Assembly: GCA_014728435.1 (NCBI GenBank)
Contig: WJLP01000096.1
Span: 1 to 38,152 of the forward strand
Length of the DNA: 38,152 bases
Direction: 5' to 3'
Origin: Candidatus Uhrbacteria bacterium
GTDB lineage: Bacteria > Patescibacteriota > Patescibacteriia > 2-12-FULL-60-25
The translations under genes were made by a program, and so were the position numbers. Every line of letters begins with the position of its first letter. Positions within the stretch are counted from its first letter, which is position 1. Of this stretch, positions 1-6,008 are shown in pieces. The notes under the pieces are model-generated. The model did no database searches and was not told where the DNA came from. It saw only the letters and a list, made by a program, of their open reading frames with translations.

Positions 1-118
1 ATGCCAGCTTAACTTTTCTATGACAAAATCGACAACGCAAACAACATTCGGGATGATGTGTAGAATCTTGTGGATCGCAATTGCAAAAGATCGATTGTTT
101 ATCCGTATCTTGCCGCAT
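1..118 (-). CDS. Cys-rich small protein, C-terminus outside the window
   Basis: This gene starts at an ATG (116-118, minus) and stays open for 39 codons to the window edge. The readable part is polar and Cys-rich, with an FCNC motif near residue 12 and a cluster CCLRCRFCH at about residues 25-33, which suggests a zinc-ribbon-like or other metal-binding fold. A strong Shine-Dalgarno GGAGG (123-127) lies 4 nt before the ATG. A promoter with ideal spacing sits just upstream, divergent from the HAD gene. The product family is not recognised. Promoter, Shine-Dalgarno and open frame together support a real gene, but only a fragment is visible. Confidence 0.55.
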   Translation of the reverse strand, partial: MRQDTDKQSIFCNCDPQDSTHHPECCLRCRFCHRKVKLA

Positions 119-136
119 GTCTCCTCCGATTACAGC

Positions 137-165
137 TTTTTATCAGTGTACGCGCTTTAAGTCAA
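137..165 (-). promoter_or_regulatory. Promoter of the truncated Cys-rich gene
   Basis: On the minus strand, TTGACT (160-165) is followed by a 17-nt spacer and TAAAAA (137-142), with a TGA extension just before the -10. The expected start near 130 gives a leader of about 12 nt that contains the Shine-Dalgarno. Confidence 0.6.
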
Positions 166-186
166 CCGATAAGAAGTCAAAATATC

Positions 187-215
187 TTGACCAAGAGCGC
201 GTTTACTGCTAGGTT
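187..215 (+). promoter_or_regulatory. Promoter of the HAD phosphatase gene
   Basis: TTGACC (187-192), a 17-nt spacer and TAGGTT (210-215), with TGC directly before the -10. Transcription should start near 222, leaving a leader of about 22 nt with AGGAG at 233-237. It is divergent from the promoter at 137-165. Confidence 0.6.
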
Positions 216-243
216 TTTGACAGTTCTTTAACAGGAGCAAAAC

Positions 244-1134
244 ATGCAACAAAGTAAAATTAAAGAAGCGGTTAATGTTTTTAAGCATAAAAATGCCACT
301 CGAGCGATTTTTTCGGATATCGACGGCACGGTCTATCAATGGCAATTGCTCATAGATCTTGTTCTGGCGATAGCCAAGAATTATCCTGAAAAGCGTTCAA
401 TAGTTAAGCCCCTTAGAGCGGTCATTGTGGGCTACAAAAGACGCGAAACTCCTTTCCGAGTCGTTATCGATGTACTCATCAGCATCATTCCCCATGTTTT
501 CAAAGGTGTAAATAAAAAACGAGTTCAAAAATTCGCGGCCGCCCGAGCGCGCAGCGTGCAAAGCAAGGTTTACGTTTTTCCAAAGGAAATGCTTAAAATC
601 GCGAAAAGCCTTGACGGCACGGATGACCCGTACGTGCTCATCGCCATCACCGGTGCCCCGCAAGAAGTGGCCGAACCTTTCTGCGCGCAACTTGGCTTTG
701 ACGTGGTTATCGGCTCTTACTATCAGGCCAATCGCCGCGGAACCTACACGGGCGAGCGCGATATCGATTCCGGAATTAACAAAGGTGCGTATATCGATGC
801 GATCGATTCACTTTACGCGATCGACTTTGAACGAAGTATCGCCAAAGGTGATTCGGAACACGATCATGACATGTTTGATCGCTGTGGTTATGCGTATGCG
901 ATTAATCCCAATACCACACTGGTTCACAAACTGCGTGAAAGCGCCAAAGATGAGAGTTGGTACATTGTTCGCGATGGGCAAAAATCAGGTGTTCAGATTA
1001 GTGCCGTTAATCAAGATGGAGCTTTGTACGAAGTCTGCGCCTCTTGCGCGATGCCGCCTGATATTGCAAGTGTTTTTCCTCTGCTGCCGGGCATGCTCGA
1101 TCCAGAAAACTGCGCTTGTTCGAGCAATGTCTAA
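244..1134 (+). CDS. HAD-superfamily phosphatase, phosphoserine-phosphatase-like
   Basis: A predicted cytoplasmic phosphohydrolase of the haloacid dehalogenase superfamily. Motif I is DIDGT at residues 25-29, giving the nucleophile Asp25 and acid/base Asp27. Motif II is the Thr of AITGAP (Thr136). Motif IV is GDSEHDHDM at 202-210, which supplies the Mg2+-binding acidic residues. A helical cap of about 90 residues lies between motifs I and II, as in subfamily IB (SerB-like) enzymes. Substrate cannot be told. The C-terminal 35 residues add a small Cys cluster (CASC, then CAC) that I do not associate with the family. The start is fixed by AGGAG 6 nt upstream, and a terminator overlaps the stop codon, so this is a monocistronic unit. 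Confidence 0.85.
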   Translation: MQQSKIKEAVNVFKHKNATRAIFSDIDGTVYQWQLLIDLVLAIAKNYPEKRSIVKPLRAVIVGYKRRETPFRVVIDVLISIIPHVFKGVNKKRVQKFAAARARSVQSKVYVFPKEMLKIAKSLDGTDDPYVLIAITGAPQEVAEPFCAQLGFDVVIGSYYQANRRGTYTGERDIDSGINKGAYIDAIDSLYAIDFERSIAKGDSEHDHDMFDRCGYAYAINPNTTLVHKLRESAKDESWYIVRDGQKSGVQISAVNQDGALYEVCASCAMPPDIASVFPLLPGMLDPENCACSSNV

Positions 1135-1159
1135 CTTCGCGTCCATGCGAGGTTTTTTT
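1133..1159 (+). terminator. Intrinsic terminator after the HAD gene
   Basis: Stem AACTTCGC (1133-1140) pairs with GCGAGGTT (1147-1154, one G-U pair) around a 6-nt loop and runs into seven T. The first arm overlaps the TAA stop codon. Confidence 0.8.
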
Positions 1160-1193
1160 GTTTTAACGCCTCTTGGCTCTGCGTAAAGGCAAT

Positions 1194-1222
1194 TTGCTCA
1201 ATAATTGCGCATCACGTAAGCT
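1194..1222 (+). promoter_or_regulatory. Leaderless-type promoter of pepA
   Basis: TTGCTC (1194-1199), 17-nt spacer, TAAGCT (1217-1222). The -10 ends exactly 8 nt before the ATG at 1231, so the mRNA would start 0-2 nt before the start codon. There is no Shine-Dalgarno. Confidence 0.5.
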
Positions 1223-1230
1223 GTTTCGGT

Positions 1231-2748
1231 ATGAATTATAGTTACAAAACCGATGCAATCGGATCGTATAACACCGATATTTTGGTTGTGGGTCTATGGG
1301 CCGATGACGAACCGAAAGTTAAAATCACCGCATTACCGGAAGCTTTAAATAAAGATTTATCCGCCGAGCTCAAACGCCGCGGTTTTTCCGGCAGAGAAGC
1401 GGATACCGCCATGTTGCCGCTTTTGGGCAGAGGTAAAATCAAGCACATATTTTTTGCCGGACTGGGGGAGAAAAAGAAGTTTCATGACACAAGCTTAAGA
1501 TCTTTTGCGGCGCGCGTAGTTAAGCAGGCCAATGGCATTAAAGCCAAAGACGTTGTTTTGGATACGGGAATAGTCTCGATTATGAAAAAAACCCCTGAAG
1601 CCGCGCAATATTTGGCCGAGGGGTTTGAATTGGCATCATATCACTTTACCGGCTTTCGCAAACACACCAGAAAAGACGAAGAAAAGAAAAAGACGCTCAC
1701 CGAAGTTATCATCTCAATTAAAACCGCCAAACAACAAAAAGAATTACAGCAGGGTGTTGAAGTCGGGAAAATTTATGCCCGCGGCACGGCTTTGGCCCGC
1801 GATTTGGTTAACACTCCGGCCATGGATATGCATCCGGGTGAAATGGCTGGGGTGGCGCAAGCTCTCGCTGTTCGCGGTTCGGGCATCACATGCAAAGTCC
1901 GCGGCCAAGAAGAAATGCAGGGTTTGGGTATGCACGCGTCAATCGCTGTCGCGGCCGGCTCCAGGCACGAAGCCAAATTCATCCACCTAACTTATAAACC
2001 CAAGCCCGGGAAGGGGACGGTGAAAAAGATCGTTTTGGTCGGTAAGGCCGTTACTTTTGACGCGGGCGGACTTAACCTTAAACCTGAAAACGGCATCACT
2101 GACATGAAGATCGATATGGCGGGCGGAGCATCCGTGCTCGGCGTCTTCAAATCCCTCGCCGAACTCCGGCCCAACGTCGAAGTCCACGGCCTGCTCATCG
2201 CTGTCGAAAATATGCCCGGCGGCCATGCGTACCGCCCCGGTGACGTTGTCTCGGCCATGGACGGCACAACTATCGAAGTCGAAAATACGGACGCGGAAGG
2301 CCGTATCACGCTCGCCGACGCGCTCGCATACGCCTCGCAAAAAATCAAACCCGATTACATGATAGACCTCGCGACACTCACGGGCGCGGTTATTATCGCT
2401 TTGGGTAACGAAATTACGGGCATGCTCGGCACCAGTCCTGAAATTAAAAAAGCCTTAAACAAGGCTTCCAAGCAAGCCGGTGAAAATATCTGGGAGTTGC
2501 CCATGTACTCGCATTACCGCGACTTGCTCAAATCAAAAATAGCCGATGTTAAAAACGTGGGCGGCCGCCCCGCCGGCATCATTACAGCCGCCCAGTTTCT
2601 CGAAAAATTCATTCACGATACACCGTGGGCGCACCTCGACATCGCGGGCCCGGCCTATGCGGAGAAAGAATTCAAGCCCGAAATCCAGGTCGGCGGCACG
2701 GGTTGGGGAGTAAGGATGCTGTTAAATTACTTGCGTAATTTAAAATAA
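1231..2748 (+). CDS. pepA: Leucyl aminopeptidase, peptidase family M17
   Basis: A cytosolic two-metal aminopeptidase that removes N-terminal residues from peptides. The length of 505 residues is normal for the family. The N-terminal macrodomain-like half is divergent. The catalytic half carries the family signatures around residues 270-285 (GKAVTFDAGGLNLKP) and the NTDAEGR box at 352-358. Predicted metal and catalytic residues are Lys272, Asp277, Asp295, Asp354, Glu356 and Arg358, all present. The start at 1231 is supported by a -10 element 8 nt upstream. No terminator follows; the gap to the glutaredoxin gene is filled by a heptamer-repeat element. Peptide scavenging fits a host-dependent or fermentative CPR lifestyle, which is an inference. 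Confidence 0.95.
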   Translation: MNYSYKTDAIGSYNTDILVVGLWADDEPKVKITALPEALNKDLSAELKRRGFSGREADTAMLPLLGRGKIKHIFFAGLGEKKKFHDTSLRSFAARVVKQANGIKAKDVVLDTGIVSIMKKTPEAAQYLAEGFELASYHFTGFRKHTRKDEEKKKTLTEVIISIKTAKQQKELQQGVEVGKIYARGTALARDLVNTPAMDMHPGEMAGVAQALAVRGSGITCKVRGQEEMQGLGMHASIAVAAGSRHEAKFIHLTYKPKPGKGTVKKIVLVGKAVTFDAGGLNLKPENGITDMKIDMAGGASVLGVFKSLAELRPNVEVHGLLIAVENMPGGHAYRPGDVVSAMDGTTIEVENTDAEGRITLADALAYASQKIKPDYMIDLATLTGAVIIALGNEITGMLGTSPEIKKALNKASKQAGENIWELPMYSHYRDLLKSKIADVKNVGGRPAGIITAAQFLEKFIHDTPWAHLDIAGPAYAEKEFKPEIQVGGTGWGVRMLLNYLRNLK

Positions 2749-2862
2749 CTAATCATCAAATCTCAATCACCGATAAATTACCAAATTTCAATCACCAAAT
2801 AACCAAATTGGTTATTATCAGTTATTTATTTGGATATTGGAGCTCGATGATTGGTTATTAGA
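2749..2862. repeat. Heptamer-repeat inverted element between pepA and grx
   Basis: The left arm from about 2751 is built of degenerate 7-nt units in register (such as AATCATC, AATCACC and CACCAAA). The right arm from about 2810 consists of reverse-complement-like units (TTATTTA, ATTGGAG). A perfect AATAACCAA/TTGGTTATT palindrome with one central base forms the tip. The right arm ends in the -35 of the glutaredoxin promoter. Confidence 0.75.
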
Positions 2863-2880
2863 GTAATTTTATGCTATACT
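2851..2880 (+). promoter_or_regulatory. Promoter of the glutaredoxin gene
   Basis: TTGGTT (2851-2856), 18-nt spacer, extended -10 TGCTATACT (2872-2880). The start is expected near 2887, about 11 nt before the ATG at 2898. The same GGTTATTA...TGCTATACTTA arrangement occurs before the major pilin gene. Confidence 0.65.
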
Positions 2881-2897
2881 TAGTACTGTTGATAAGT

Positions 2898-3161
2898 ATG
2901 CATATAACTATCTATACAACGCCAACCTGCCCCTACTGCAAATTGGCCAAAGATTACTTCAAAGATAGAGATATTACTTATAAAGAAATCGATGTAGCCG
3001 CAGATCCTGCCGCGGCCAATGAAATGGTTAAAAAGTCCGGCCAAATGGGTGTTCCTGTAATAGAAATTGGTGATGAAATAGTCGTGGGCTGGAACGAATC
3101 CGCTGTTGAAGAAATCCTCAAAAAGTCCAAGTCATCCAAAAAAGAAAAGCAAAAAGCTTAA
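2898..3161 (+). CDS. Glutaredoxin-like thiol-disulfide oxidoreductase
   Basis: An 87-residue protein with a complete glutaredoxin/thioredoxin fold core. It has a beta strand ending in TTPTCPYC, the CPYC active site at residues 11-14, and the cis-proline loop GVPVIEIG near residues 50-57, followed by a short Lys-rich tail. An upstream in-frame ATG at 2871 is rejected because it would place the start codon inside the -10 element. Glutaredoxins reduce disulfides and can recycle peroxiredoxins. No thioredoxin reductase or AhpF lies nearby, so this protein is a plausible electron donor for the two peroxiredoxins encoded just downstream on the opposite strand; that link is an inference from position. 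Confidence 0.9.
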   Translation: MHITIYTTPTCPYCKLAKDYFKDRDITYKEIDVAADPAAANEMVKKSGQMGVPVIEIGDEIVVGWNESAVEEILKKSKSSKKEKQKA

Positions 3162-3180
3162 ACGCATAAACTAACAAAAT

Positions 3181-3393
3181 ATGCCAACACCAAAAAAACG
3201 CAAGCCCGCCACAAAACGCAGGGCAAATACTAAAAATTGCAGTTCCAAAAACTGCAAGAATCACGACGCCTTCGACGGCTTCTTGGCTGACTTTGTAGCC
3301 AATAAAACAACCGTGCTCGTGCTTATGGCTGCTGTCTTGGGCCTTGGCGCCATGTTTTCCATGATGCTGGGTGTCAGTGCCGCGAGTTTCTAA
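3181..3393 (+). CDS. Small basic single-pass membrane protein
   Basis: A 70-residue protein starting 19 nt after the glutaredoxin stop, so probably cotranscribed. The first 26 residues are very Lys/Arg-rich with two Cys spaced CSSKNC. Residues 43-66 form one hydrophobic segment rich in Ala, Leu, Met and Gly. The expected orientation is N-terminus in the cytoplasm. No Shine-Dalgarno is visible, as for most genes here. It ends just before a strong bidirectional terminator. The family is not recognised. The amphipathic layout makes a real membrane protein more likely than a chance frame. Confidence 0.65.
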   Translation: MPTPKKRKPATKRRANTKNCSSKNCKNHDAFDGFLADFVANKTTVLVLMAAVLGLGAMFSMMLGVSAASF

Positions 3394-3413
3394 GCAAGAT
3401 CAATTCAAAAAAA

Positions 3414-3452
3414 CAAAAAACGCCACATGTATTTACAGTGTGACGCTTTTTT
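3414..3452. terminator. Bidirectional terminator between converging units
   Basis: CGCCACA (3421-3427) pairs with TGTGACG (3439-3445) with one G-U pair. A-tracts on the left and T-tracts on the right let it work on both strands, ending the glutaredoxin unit (+) and the peroxiredoxin unit (-). Confidence 0.75.
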
Positions 3453-3496
3453 AATATCTATTAGCTCAGACACGCCTGAATCGCGCAGTATTTTCA

Positions 3497-4012
3497 TTAG
3501 GCCTTACCCAAGGTGTCTTTACCTCTCTCCCAAGCCATGGGGCATAGTTCTCCTGTTTGCAAAGCCTCCAAAACTCGGAGAGTTTCATCCACAGATCTTC
3601 CAACCGATCCGGCGCTGATCAAAGCATACTGAATTACACCTTCCGGGTCGATGATGAACAAACCTCGATGTGCCGAACCGTCAGCCTCTTCAAGAACATC
3701 ATATTCTCTTGCGACCGCATGATTGGTATCCGCTAAAATTGGGTATTTAACATCAGGCAAGTCTCGTTCAAACCAAGCTTTATGACTCCACTCGGAATCC
3801 GTCGATGCCGCTAAAACCTTTGCGCCCAAATCTTTAAAAGCTTGTTCCTTCTCGCCAAAGCCTTTGATTTCCGTTGGGCAGACAAAAGTAAAATCACGCG
3901 GGTAAAAGAAGAAAACCAACCACTTGCCTTTATAATCAGCCAAGCTGATATTTTTAAACTCTCCATTTTGATATGCCGTCACACCTTCAAAATTAGGTGC
4001 CGGCTGATTCAT
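3497..4012 (-). CDS. AhpC/Prx1-type 2-Cys peroxiredoxin
   Basis: A thiol peroxidase that reduces H2O2 and organic peroxides. From the preferred start at 4012 it is 171 residues. The peroxidatic Cys45 sits in the classic FTFVCPTE motif, with Pro38 and Thr42 of the active-site loop. The resolving Cys157 lies in ELCPMAW near the C-terminus, so it is a typical two-Cys enzyme with a normal tail. An in-frame ATG at 4021 is only 2 nt past the predicted -10 and lies about at the transcription start, so 4012 is chosen. It has its own promoter and follows sod on the same strand, at the end of the perR-bcp-sod-prx series. Confidence 0.93.
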   Translation of the reverse strand: MNQPAPNFEGVTAYQNGEFKNISLADYKGKWLVFFFYPRDFTFVCPTEIKGFGEKEQAFKDLGAKVLAASTDSEWSHKAWFERDLPDVKYPILADTNHAVAREYDVLEEADGSAHRGLFIIDPEGVIQYALISAGSVGRSVDETLRVLEALQTGELCPMAWERGKDTLGKA

Positions 4013-4023
4013 TTTGATCATAC

Positions 4024-4052
4024 TGTATAGTTTGTAAAGAATAAAGTTACAA
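4024..4052 (-). promoter_or_regulatory. Promoter of the AhpC-type peroxiredoxin gene
   Basis: On the minus strand, TTGTAA (4047-4052), 17-nt spacer, TATACA (4024-4029). The -35 overlaps the last two bases of the 15-bp inverted repeat at 4051-4090, so that repeat could also influence this promoter. Confidence 0.65.
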
Positions 4053-4113
4053 GTTCATCAAGAGTAACATTAGCGACTCTTGATGAACTTTGATCTTTTA
4101 ACTTTTAACTTGG
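4051..4113. repeat. 15-bp perfect inverted repeat plus heptamer units at the sod 3' end
   Basis: AAGTTCATCAAGAGT (4051-4065) and its exact reverse complement (4076-4090) flank a 10-nt loop. Four 7-nt units follow in register from 4086 to 4113 (for example AACTTTG and AACTTTT); the sod stop codon lies inside them. On the minus strand this is the 3' end of the sod message. It lacks a clear T-tract, so it may be a weak terminator or a stability hairpin. Confidence 0.7.
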
Positions 4114-4694
4114 AGGAAGCGTTCGTTCACAGCTTCCCAATTAACATGTTTGAAGAATTCTTCAATGTAGGTCTTGCGGTCCGATCCAAAGTCGATAAAA
4201 TATGCATGTTCATAAACATCCAGCACAAGCAGGGGAATGGCACCCCACACACCGCCATGGTTATGCGCGTCGCCCGTATAAATCCTTAATTCCTTGTCGT
4301 GCATGTCCCAGGCGAGCACCACCCAGCCGCGCGCGGCCATTGCGCAAGCCGAAAAACGTTTTACAAACGCTTCCACACTGCCGAAGCTTTCGGATAAAGC
4401 GCCGGCTATTTCTCCGGATACTTCACCATTGCCGCCCATGTTTTCAAAATACCATTCATGTAAGTATGTTCCGTTCACGGCAAAGGTTTCACCGTCTTTT
4501 AAGCCTCGCAGTTCCGAATAAGTTTGATTGGCCGCTTCCAGACCCGCCTCATTCATGGCGGCAAGCTTTTCCTGCACTTCATCCTTCTTTTTTACATAAC
4601 CCGCGTAAAGCTTGTCATGATGGATCTCAAGCGTCTTATCGCTAATAGAACCTTGCGCGCCCTCAAAGGGCATTTTTTGAATTTCAGTTGACAT
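4098..4694 (-). CDS. sod: Iron/manganese superoxide dismutase
   Basis: Converts superoxide to H2O2 and O2 in the cytoplasm. The 198 residues cover both the helical N-terminal domain and the alpha/beta C-terminal domain. The predicted metal ligands are all present: His25 (in EIHHDK), His79 (in YLHEWYF), Asp159 and His163 (in LDVYEHAY). The position occupied by Gln69 in iron enzymes is Gly here. The usual Gln of manganese enzymes appears replaced by His144 (DAHNHGG), as in mycobacterial iron SOD, so metal preference is uncertain. It lies between bcp and the AhpC-type peroxiredoxin, which would remove the H2O2 it makes. The last codons lie in a heptamer repeat. Confidence 0.94.
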   Translation of the reverse strand: MSTEIQKMPFEGAQGSISDKTLEIHHDKLYAGYVKKKDEVQEKLAAMNEAGLEAANQTYSELRGLKDGETFAVNGTYLHEWYFENMGGNGEVSGEIAGALSESFGSVEAFVKRFSACAMAARGWVVLAWDMHDKELRIYTGDAHNHGGVWGAIPLLVLDVYEHAYFIDFGSDRKTYIEEFFKHVNWEAVNERFLQVKS

Positions 4695-4749
4695 AATTAT
4701 TCCATTAAATAGTTATTATTGGTTAATTATTAGATATAAGTAGTAAATG

Positions 4750-5208
4750 CTAAATACTTTTTGTTAGTGCTTTTAATATTTCAGTCTCTTTTGGCATGCC
4801 ATACTTGTAAAAAACTATTTTGCCATCTTTATCTATCACTGCCACCGTGCGTTTAATTACCGTGGCGGAAAACAATTTTTTTATAGCTCCGTATTTTTTA
4901 CTAACCTTTTTATCTTCATCTACAAGCAGAGGAAAGGGGAATTGGTGCTTTTCGGCAAATTTGGCATGGCTTTTGGCATCCGCGTGGTTAACTCCGTAAA
5001 CGGCCGCGTCAGTTTCTTCAAACTTTGGCCAATTATCGCGGATATTGCACAACTGTATGGTGCATCCCGGAGTCATGTCGCCCGGATAAAAAATTAAAAC
5101 AACCGGCCTTTTATCTTTAAAATCTTTTAAAGATACTTCCTTGCCCTTTTGCGTTTTAAGCGTGAATGGCGGGGCTTTATCGCCGGCTTTTAAAAAAGTA
5201 TCAGGCAT
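4750..5208 (-). CDS. bcp: BCP/PrxQ-type peroxiredoxin
   Basis: An atypical 2-Cys thiol peroxidase. The active site YPGDMTPGCTIQLC lies at residues 41-54, with the peroxidatic Cys49 and the resolving Cys54 five residues on, as in PrxQ enzymes that form an intramolecular disulfide. The 152-residue length is standard for BCP. Residues 84-130 carry the core strands with VDEDKKVSKKYG. It sits 92 nt after perR and 55 nt before sod on the same strand, as part of an oxidative-stress series. The AT-rich upstream gap may hold its own promoter, but no element stands out. The usual reductant is thioredoxin or glutaredoxin. Confidence 0.93.
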   Translation of the reverse strand: MPDTFLKAGDKAPPFTLKTQKGKEVSLKDFKDKRPVVLIFYPGDMTPGCTIQLCNIRDNWPKFEETDAAVYGVNHADAKSHAKFAEKHQFPFPLLVDEDKKVSKKYGAIKKLFSATVIKRTVAVIDKDGKIVFYKYGMPKETEILKALTKSI

Positions 5209-5300
5209 ATTTTTTATATAAATTATTATTTAGCATGTGGCAATTGGCAATTATTTAATGCAAAACTTTGATTAAATTGCTAGTGGCTGATTTTTCTTTG

Positions 5301-5675
5301 TTAATTTTTTGAAAGGCACTGCTCGCAAAGTCCTTTGGCCACAAACTGGCATTCCTCAACATGCCCCGGCCACTTGCCGACTATTTTAAGCTCCGACACG
5401 TCTTTCATGCTCCGGCAATGATTGCAGTAAAAGTGCGCATGGCACTGTGTTGCCGCGTCATAGTGCGCCGGCCCGTCATCAACATGCAGTTCCAGAATCA
5501 AATTCTCATCAACCAACTTGGCCAAATGTCGGTAAACCGTGGAACGCCCTATTCCCGGAACTTTTTTAACCATCGCCAAATAACAATCCTGGGCGGTTGG
5601 ATGGTCGTAACGAGAACGAAGCATGTCTAGCAAGATATGCATTCGCTCCGGGTCTCTAACACGTGACTTACTCAT
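5301..5675 (-). CDS. perR: PerR-like peroxide-sensing repressor of the Fur family
   Basis: A 124-residue Fur-family metalloregulator with an N-terminal winged helix (GRSTVYRHLAKLV near 43-55) and a C-terminal metal/dimer domain. The structural zinc Cys pairs are Cys84/Cys87 and Cys117/Cys120. Aligned by eye with Bacillus PerR, all five regulatory ligands are present: His25, Asp73, His79, His81 and Asp92. The last is the Asp104 position that is Glu in Fur and gives PerR its peroxide sensitivity. The start at 5675 is chosen over 5711 because the earlier one lies inside the promoter and operator. It heads the series with bcp, sod and ahpC, and is probably autoregulated. Confidence 0.88.
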   Translation of the reverse strand: MSKSRVRDPERMHILLDMLRSRYDHPTAQDCYLAMVKKVPGIGRSTVYRHLAKLVDENLILELHVDDGPAHYDAATQCHAHFYCNHCRSMKDVSELKIVGKWPGHVEECQFVAKGLCEQCLSKN

Positions 5676-5679
5676 AAAG

Positions 5680-5694
5680 TGAGAATAATTCTCA
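5680..5694. promoter_or_regulatory. PerR/Fur-type operator
   Basis: TGAGAATAATTCTCA is a perfect 7-1-7 palindrome of the Fur/PerR box type (compare TGATAATNATTATCA). It lies between the -10 element and the start codon of perR, over the expected transcription start, where binding would block initiation. Confidence 0.8.
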
Positions 5695-5699
5695 TTTAG

Positions 5700-5728
5700 A
5701 GAATACAACAAGCCCGGTTAATCGTCAA
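5700..5728 (-). promoter_or_regulatory. Promoter of perR
   Basis: On the minus strand, TTGACG (5723-5728), 17-nt spacer, TATTCT (5700-5705). The expected start near 5693 lies inside the operator. A weaker plus-strand promoter (TCGTCA 5722-5727, TATAGA 5745-5750, 17-nt spacer) overlaps the same -35 bases and may serve the gene at 5756. Confidence 0.75.
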
Positions 5729-5755
5729 ATACCACTGTGGACAATATAGACATTT

Positions 5756-5974
5756 ATGCCTAAGTTTACTATCATTAAACAAATGGAAACCAATATCCCG
5801 CAAACAGAAAACGCCTCAGCAGAACAAGAAAAGATTAAAAAAATTCCGAATGTTAAATTCGTTTACCAAAATCCGATGTGCCTGATACCATGCGCCACCG
5901 GTTTTTGTTCATTCATTTTCGTCATCGGTTTATTTGTTTTTTTAATGATTTTTGGGTATTTTTCCAAGCATTGA
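5756..5974 (+). CDS. Small membrane protein divergent from perR
   Basis: A protein of 72 residues (63 if started at the in-frame ATG at 5783). The first half is polar and Glu/Lys-rich. Residues 43-69 hold a Pro/Cys motif (CLIPCATGFC) running into one strongly hydrophobic Phe/Val/Ile helix. It is transcribed away from perR from overlapping promoters, so PerR could repress it too. The family is not recognised. The start is uncertain: the candidate -10 TATAGA ends only 5 nt before 5756, which favours 5783 if that promoter is the true one. Confidence 0.6.
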   Translation: MPKFTIIKQMETNIPQTENASAEQEKIKKIPNVKFVYQNPMCLIPCATGFCSFIFVIGLFVFLMIFGYFSKH

Positions 5975-6008
5975 CTTTTTAATGTTAATAAAGCAAGATT
6001 TCAAAAAT

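Noticed and set aside
4202..4645. 147-codon frame opposite sod
   Set aside because: Shadow of the well-supported sod gene on the other strand.
5676..5711. Longer N-terminus for perR
   Set aside because: It would place the start codon upstream of the -10 and translate the operator.
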